Source: an uncultured Eubacteriales bacterium
Lineage (GTDB): Bacteria > Bacillota > Clostridia > Saccharofermentanales > Saccharofermentanaceae
Assembly: GCA_900314745.1 (NCBI GenBank)
Contig: OMWK01000004.1
Coordinates: forward strand, 83,748 to 147,747
Direction: 5' to 3'
Length of the DNA stretch: 64,000 bases
This document shows, in pieces, positions 60,560 through 64,000 of this stretch. Under the pieces are notes generated by a model. It did not search any database. It saw only the letters and a list, made by a program, of their open reading frames with translations, and was not told where the DNA came from. Positions within the stretch are counted from its first letter, which is position 1. Each line of letters opens with the position of its first letter. A program made the position numbers and the translations under genes.

Positions 60560-62059
60560 ATGAACAACACAGACACAAAGAAGAAGGTAATCGTAGTAGG
60601 CGGCGGTATCGCAGGACTTTCAGCAGGCATCTACGCACTTAAGGCTGGCTTCGAGGCTGAAATCTACGAGAAGAATCCTGTAGCAGGCGGCGAGTGCATG
60701 GGCTGGAACAGAAACGGCTACCACATCGACAACTGCATCCACTGGCTCACGGGTACTGACTCAAAGACAAAGCTCTGGGAAGTGTGGAAGACCTGCGGCG
60801 CGATCGATGAGAACACGGAGTATGCGAACACGAGCAAGTTCTACTCATCAAGACTCGGCGATAAGGAAGTCTCGCTCTGGAACGACCTTGACAGGACACA
60901 GAAAGAGCTGATCGAGGCGGCACCCGAGGATGAGGCTGAGATAAGAAAGTTCATTCAGCATGTGGAGTATGCAAAGTCCTGTGTTATCCCTTCCGACAAG
61001 CCGATGGACATGATGGGCGTTAAGGATTACATCGCGATGGGCAAGGATATGGCTGACATGCCCAAGGTCATGAAGGAATACGGCAATATCAACTGTGCCC
61101 AGCTCGCAGACAGATTCCATAGCCCTGTAATGAAGAAGCTCATGACCGATTACCTGCCCCCTGAGTACACGGCATATTCGTTCCTCGTATCCTATGCGAC
61201 GATGGCATCCGGCAACGGCAATATCCCGCTTAAGGGCTCACTTGCCATGACACTTCGTATCGTAAAAAGATTTAAGGACATGGGCGGTGTGCTTCATACG
61301 AACGCCCCTGCAAAGAGAGTCATCATCGAAGGTAAGAGAGCCACGGGCATCGAGCTTATGGACGGCACGGTTGTCAGAGCAGACGAAGTCATCACGGCAG
61401 TCGACACAGGCTTCCTCTATGGCCATCTTATTGACAGGGAGTACATGCCTAAGGAGCTTAAGAAGGCGTATGAGGACAGCAGTGCTTACCCCGTAACTAG
61501 CGGCTTCCAGACTGCATATGCGATCGACAGCGACTTCAGCGGCGAGGATACTATCTTCTTCGAGTGTGATCCGATTAAGATCGGAGACAGGACCTTCACC
61601 AGAATGTCCGTTAAGTCATACGCTTACGACAAGTCTTTCGCCCCCGAGGGCAGGACCGTTCTTCAGGCTAACGTGGTTCAGACTGACGCCGACTATCTTT
61701 ACTGGGAGAGCCTAAGTAAGGAAGAGTACAAGGCGAAGAAGGAGGAGCTTGCAGCCGAGATGACGGAGAGGATCGTTAAGGAGTTCCCCGAGCTTAAGGG
61801 CAGAATAGAGCTTCTCGATTGCTGGACGCCTCTGACGTATAATAGATACTGTAATGCATACCACGGTTCATACATGGGATTCGTTACGACTGTCGGCAAC
61901 AAGCAGATGAGATTCAAGGGCGTCGTTAAGGGCGTAAATAACCTCTTCATCGCAGGCCAGTGGGTAATGAGCCCCGGCGGACTTCCGATCGCAGTTATCT
62001 CCGGCAAGTTCGCAGTGCAGAGAATACTTAAAAGAGACAGAAGAAGCATCGAGATCTGA
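60560..62059 (+). CDS. FAD-dependent oxidoreductase, phytoene desaturase/RetSat-like
   Basis: A 499-residue flavoprotein. N-terminal dinucleotide motif VVGGGIAGLSAGIYALKAGFEAEIYEKN, CMGWNRNGYHIDN after it, and a C-terminal FIAGQWVMSPGGLPIAVISGK. This is the layout of the phytoene desaturase/all-trans-retinol saturase/NAD(P)-binding Rossmann-like group; in anaerobes without carotenoids such enzymes act on unknown lipids or steroids. GGAGG precedes the ATG. Repressed by the TetR protein, judged from the operators. Confidence 0.85.
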   Translation: MNNTDTKKKVIVVGGGIAGLSAGIYALKAGFEAEIYEKNPVAGGECMGWNRNGYHIDNCIHWLTGTDSKTKLWEVWKTCGAIDENTEYANTSKFYSSRLGDKEVSLWNDLDRTQKELIEAAPEDEAEIRKFIQHVEYAKSCVIPSDKPMDMMGVKDYIAMGKDMADMPKVMKEYGNINCAQLADRFHSPVMKKLMTDYLPPEYTAYSFLVSYATMASGNGNIPLKGSLAMTLRIVKRFKDMGGVLHTNAPAKRVIIEGKRATGIELMDGTVVRADEVITAVDTGFLYGHLIDREYMPKELKKAYEDSSAYPVTSGFQTAYAIDSDFSGEDTIFFECDPIKIGDRTFTRMSVKSYAYDKSFAPEGRTVLQANVVQTDADYLYWESLSKEEYKAKKEELAAEMTERIVKEFPELKGRIELLDCWTPLTYNRYCNAYHGSYMGFVTTVGNKQMRFKGVVKGVNNLFIAGQWVMSPGGLPIAVISGKFAVQRILKRDRRSIEI

Positions 62060-62067
62060 GGATTAAC

Positions 62068-62652
62068 ATGACGCGTAAAGAACAGAAAGAAGAGAGACGC
62101 CAAGCCATACTCATGACGGCACTCAGCCTTTTCGTTGAGAAGGGATACTACGACACCAAAATCACCGACATCGCTGCGGCGGTGCCGATGAGTACGGGTC
62201 TCATGTTCCATTACTTTGAGTCCAAGGAGGAGCTTCTTCTCGAGCTCGTTAAGATGGGTGCGGAGGGCACGCGTTCCTTAAGTGCCGGTGTACCCGCGAA
62301 GCAGCTTGAGAAGATCCCCGCCGACGTCTTCCTTACGGGTTTTCTTACGAAGGTGTTTGCATACGCCAAGGAGGAGCCGTGGGTGTTCAACATGTTTGTG
62401 CTTATGGGCCAGGTAAGGCGCAGCGGAATGCCCGAGGAGGCGCATAAGACGGCACTTGCGGTGGACTCCATAGAGTTTACTTCTGCCCTTATCTCAAGAG
62501 GCCAGAAGGACGGTATCTTCAGGGAAGGCGACGCCACGCTTCTCGCGAGGTGCTTCTGGGCGTCCGTGCAGGGAATAATGGAAGAGATGGCCATGGACAA
62601 GTCCATGCCGGCTCCGGATCCTTCGTGGATAGTGGCGATGCTGAAGGTGTAA
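62068..62652 (+). CDS. TetR-family transcriptional regulator
   Basis: A 194-residue repressor. The N-terminal helix-turn-helix is RRQAILMTALSLFVEKGYYDTKITDIAAAVPMSTGLMFHYFESKEELL, and the rest is a helical ligand-binding domain. GAGG precedes the ATG, 9 bases after the oxidoreductase stop. It should bind ATTGAA-N6-TTCAAT upstream of the operon, lifting repression on binding a lipid-like or drug-like ligand. Confidence 0.92.
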   Translation: MTRKEQKEERRQAILMTALSLFVEKGYYDTKITDIAAAVPMSTGLMFHYFESKEELLLELVKMGAEGTRSLSAGVPAKQLEKIPADVFLTGFLTKVFAYAKEEPWVFNMFVLMGQVRRSGMPEEAHKTALAVDSIEFTSALISRGQKDGIFREGDATLLARCFWASVQGIMEEMAMDKSMPAPDPSWIVAMLKV

Positions 62653-62676
62653 GTCATATTATCCATTGTTTAGTTA

Positions 62677-62749
62677 TTCAAAACTGACCGGTAATCTGTT
62701 ATAATATTAAATTTGAGGGGGACGACCGGCGTTCTTGACAGACGCCGGA
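62677..62749 (+). promoter_or_regulatory. promoter and leader hairpin of the LCP gene
   Basis: TTCAAA at 62677-62682, 17 bases ending TGT, TATAAT at 62700-62705. In the 54-base leader GAGGGGG is followed by a hairpin CCGGCGT (62727-62733)/ACGCCGG (62743-62749). The ATG at 62766 has no Shine-Dalgarno site at normal distance. Confidence 0.6.
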
Positions 62750-62765
62750 TTGTGTTTGATTTTAT

Positions 62766-63815
62766 ATGACAGATTCGGCTAAGAACAAACTTGTAATTAC
62801 ATTAGTCGGCATAGCCGTTGTTATAGCCGCCGTGGGAGCGGCTTTCTATGCCCATAATCACAATTCGGCTGTTCCCGTAGGCGAGACGAATGCCAGCGCA
62901 GCAGTTACGGAACCGCAGCCTACATTCGAGCACATAGATGATCCTGAATCGGAGTCACCGACGGCTGAGAGACTTGTCTACTATAACGGAGCAAGATACC
63001 GCTACAGAGAGGACATAGACACGCTGCTCATAATCGGTACGGATGAGTATGAGCTTCCTGAGGATAATGAGGAGTTAAGATGCAATATTCAGGCAGACCT
63101 CATTCTTGTAGTTGTTTTTGATAACACCAACCAGGTGTACAACATCGTTCAGATCAACCGTGATACGGTCACGGGAATCAAGCGATATGATGTTCTCGGT
63201 CAGTATGCAGGTATCGTAGACCTTCAGATAGCATTGTCACATTCGTATGGAACGGGCGGCCTCGACAGCTGCCGAGATACCGAATTCGCCGTATCGAGAT
63301 TGCTGTATGATACCGAGATCGATAATGTTATGTCCGTTACAATGGGCGCTGTGCCTGTATTGAACGACCTTGTCGGCGGCGTAGATGTCATGGTTGAGGA
63401 TAACTTCCGCGGAGTTGATGATACTCTCGTAATGGGTCAGATGGTTCACCTTGAGGGGCAGCATGCTCTGACATTTGTAAGAGCGCGTTCTTCGATGCTG
63501 GATGATAATACCAACCTCAACAGAATGCATCGTCAGAGAGTATACATGGTGGCTCTGATGGAGGCTCTCGGCACCTGCCTTGAGGAGGATCCCGACTTTG
63601 CCGTTAATTCATTCTCCGAAATGTCGGACTATATCGAGTCTGATATCAGCACGGATGAGTTCGAGGAATATGCCCAGAGGTTTGTTGACTACAGACAGGG
63701 AGATATCCTTGTACCCGAAGGAGAGACAACCTCTGACGGCAGATACATTGAGTTCCATGTAGACGATGATGCACTGCAGCAGCTCATCATCGATACATTC
63801 TACGAACCGGCATAA
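62766..63815 (+). CDS. LytR-CpsA-Psr (LCP) family cell-wall polymer ligase
   Basis: A 349-residue protein with one membrane anchor (residues 8-28) and an outer catalytic domain: LLIIGTDEYE, DLILVVVFD, QINRDTVTGI (Arg and Asp for metal and pyrophosphate), FAVSRLL, GGVDVMVEDNF, and HLEGQHALTFVRARSS. LCP proteins attach teichoic acids or other glycans to peptidoglycan. The set of motifs is complete. It stands alone, with its own promoter. Confidence 0.92.
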   Translation: MTDSAKNKLVITLVGIAVVIAAVGAAFYAHNHNSAVPVGETNASAAVTEPQPTFEHIDDPESESPTAERLVYYNGARYRYREDIDTLLIIGTDEYELPEDNEELRCNIQADLILVVVFDNTNQVYNIVQINRDTVTGIKRYDVLGQYAGIVDLQIALSHSYGTGGLDSCRDTEFAVSRLLYDTEIDNVMSVTMGAVPVLNDLVGGVDVMVEDNFRGVDDTLVMGQMVHLEGQHALTFVRARSSMLDDNTNLNRMHRQRVYMVALMEALGTCLEEDPDFAVNSFSEMSDYIESDISTDEFEEYAQRFVDYRQGDILVPEGETTSDGRYIEFHVDDDALQQLIIDTFYEPA

Positions 63816-63876
63816 GGTTTTGAATCTTAGTTGATCAACATACAATTACACATAAAGAAGAAGCCCGGAATCATTG

Positions 63877-64000
63877 AAGTGAACCCCTGAAGTTGGACGG
63901 TTTAAAACGAGTATAAGGACTGATTTCTTGCCTGGCAAGGAGTCAGTCCTTTTAGTTTGACCTGAATTCTCTCGTTGTTGTAGTAATCAATGTATTCTTC
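63877..64000 (-). mobile_element. IS3-family insertion sequence, one end (rest outside window)
   Basis: TGAAGTGAACCCCTGAAGTTGGAC at the start of this stretch looks like the terminal inverted repeat seen at the ends of IS3/IS150-type elements, and a transposase C-terminus follows directly. The boundary near 63877 is estimated; no target duplication can be checked because the other end is missing. Confidence 0.75.
63902..64000 (-). CDS. IS3-family transposase (OrfB), C-terminal end only
   Basis: The frame enters at the window edge and ends TAA at 63904-63902. Its 32 residues read EEYIDYYNNERIQVKLKGLT, then PCQARNQSLYSF, the classic C-terminus of IS150-type OrfB integrases, just after the last catalytic Glu helix. 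The catalytic DDE part is outside. Confidence 0.88.
   Translation of the reverse strand, partial: EEYIDYYNNERIQVKLKGLTPCQARNQSLYSF

Overview
The window looks like chromosome of an anaerobic gut- or rumen-type member of the Bacillota, probably class Clostridia. The evidence is a tyrosyl-tRNA synthetase, GlmU, Pth and Mfd of that style, a lipoteichoic-acid-synthase-like sulfatase, an LCP cell-wall ligase, a T-box leader, an FMN riboswitch before an ECF riboflavin transporter, a two-subunit iron-sulfur fumarase, a GH94 sugar phosphorylase and many lipoproteins with Thr/Glu- or Pro/Thr-rich linkers. The genus cannot be fixed from the sequence alone. Genes are dense on both strands. The only mobile element seen is an IS3-family end at the right edge.

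Layout. 1-3042: operon of a GH94 phosphorylase (cut by the window edge), an alpha/beta hydrolase, a thioesterase and thioredoxin reductase. 3088-4721: an XRE regulator with two palindromic operators, a divergent unknown gene, a beheaded hicA and an intact hicB. 4820-7368: tyrS and two paralogous acidic lipoproteins. 7369-9110: divergent phosphotransferase-like and DUF4130-like genes. 9147-11835: an XRE-cupin-acyl-CoA-synthetase fusion read from a T-box leader. 11940-16211: SDR protein with a long charged tail, Maf, and a degenerate GGDEF-EAL protein. 16268-18461: fumarase operon with a HAD phosphatase. 18625-25902: esterase, LtaS-like enzyme, RibU with riboswitch, acyltransferase, XRE-AbrB regulator, VanY-like peptidase, sugar nucleotidyltransferase. 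26013-34356: glmU-pth-mfd, glnA and a coiled-coil protein. 34433-34737: tRNA-Arg(CCG) followed by a 41-nt imperfect direct repeat. 34735-38555: LytTR/DUF3021 operon and an Na/Pi-type transporter. 38576-54579: two paralogous two-component plus ABC-permease modules, with a serine hydrolase, a transporter with an extra N-terminal domain and an aldo-keto reductase between them. 54593-63815: a dispersed palindrome, a possible PD-(D/E)XK protein, several lipoproteins, an XRE-TPR regulator, a TetR-controlled FAD oxidoreductase and an LCP protein. 63877 to the end: IS3-family end.

Four things stand out. (1) A T-box RNA, normally found on aminoacyl-tRNA synthetase or amino-acid genes, precedes a one-polypeptide XRE-cupin-acyl-CoA synthetase. 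This would fit tRNA-sensed control of acid activation for reductive-carboxylation synthesis of an amino acid. (2) Seven genes have a -10 hexamer exactly six bases before the ATG and no usable Shine-Dalgarno site, and two more are close to this, so leaderless mRNAs seem common here. (3) The two two-component/ABC modules share promoters with 11-bp tandem repeats at almost the same distance from the -10. (4) A 51-nt palindromic element occurs twice, about 33 kb apart. All coordinates, counts and alignments were made by eye and not by computation.
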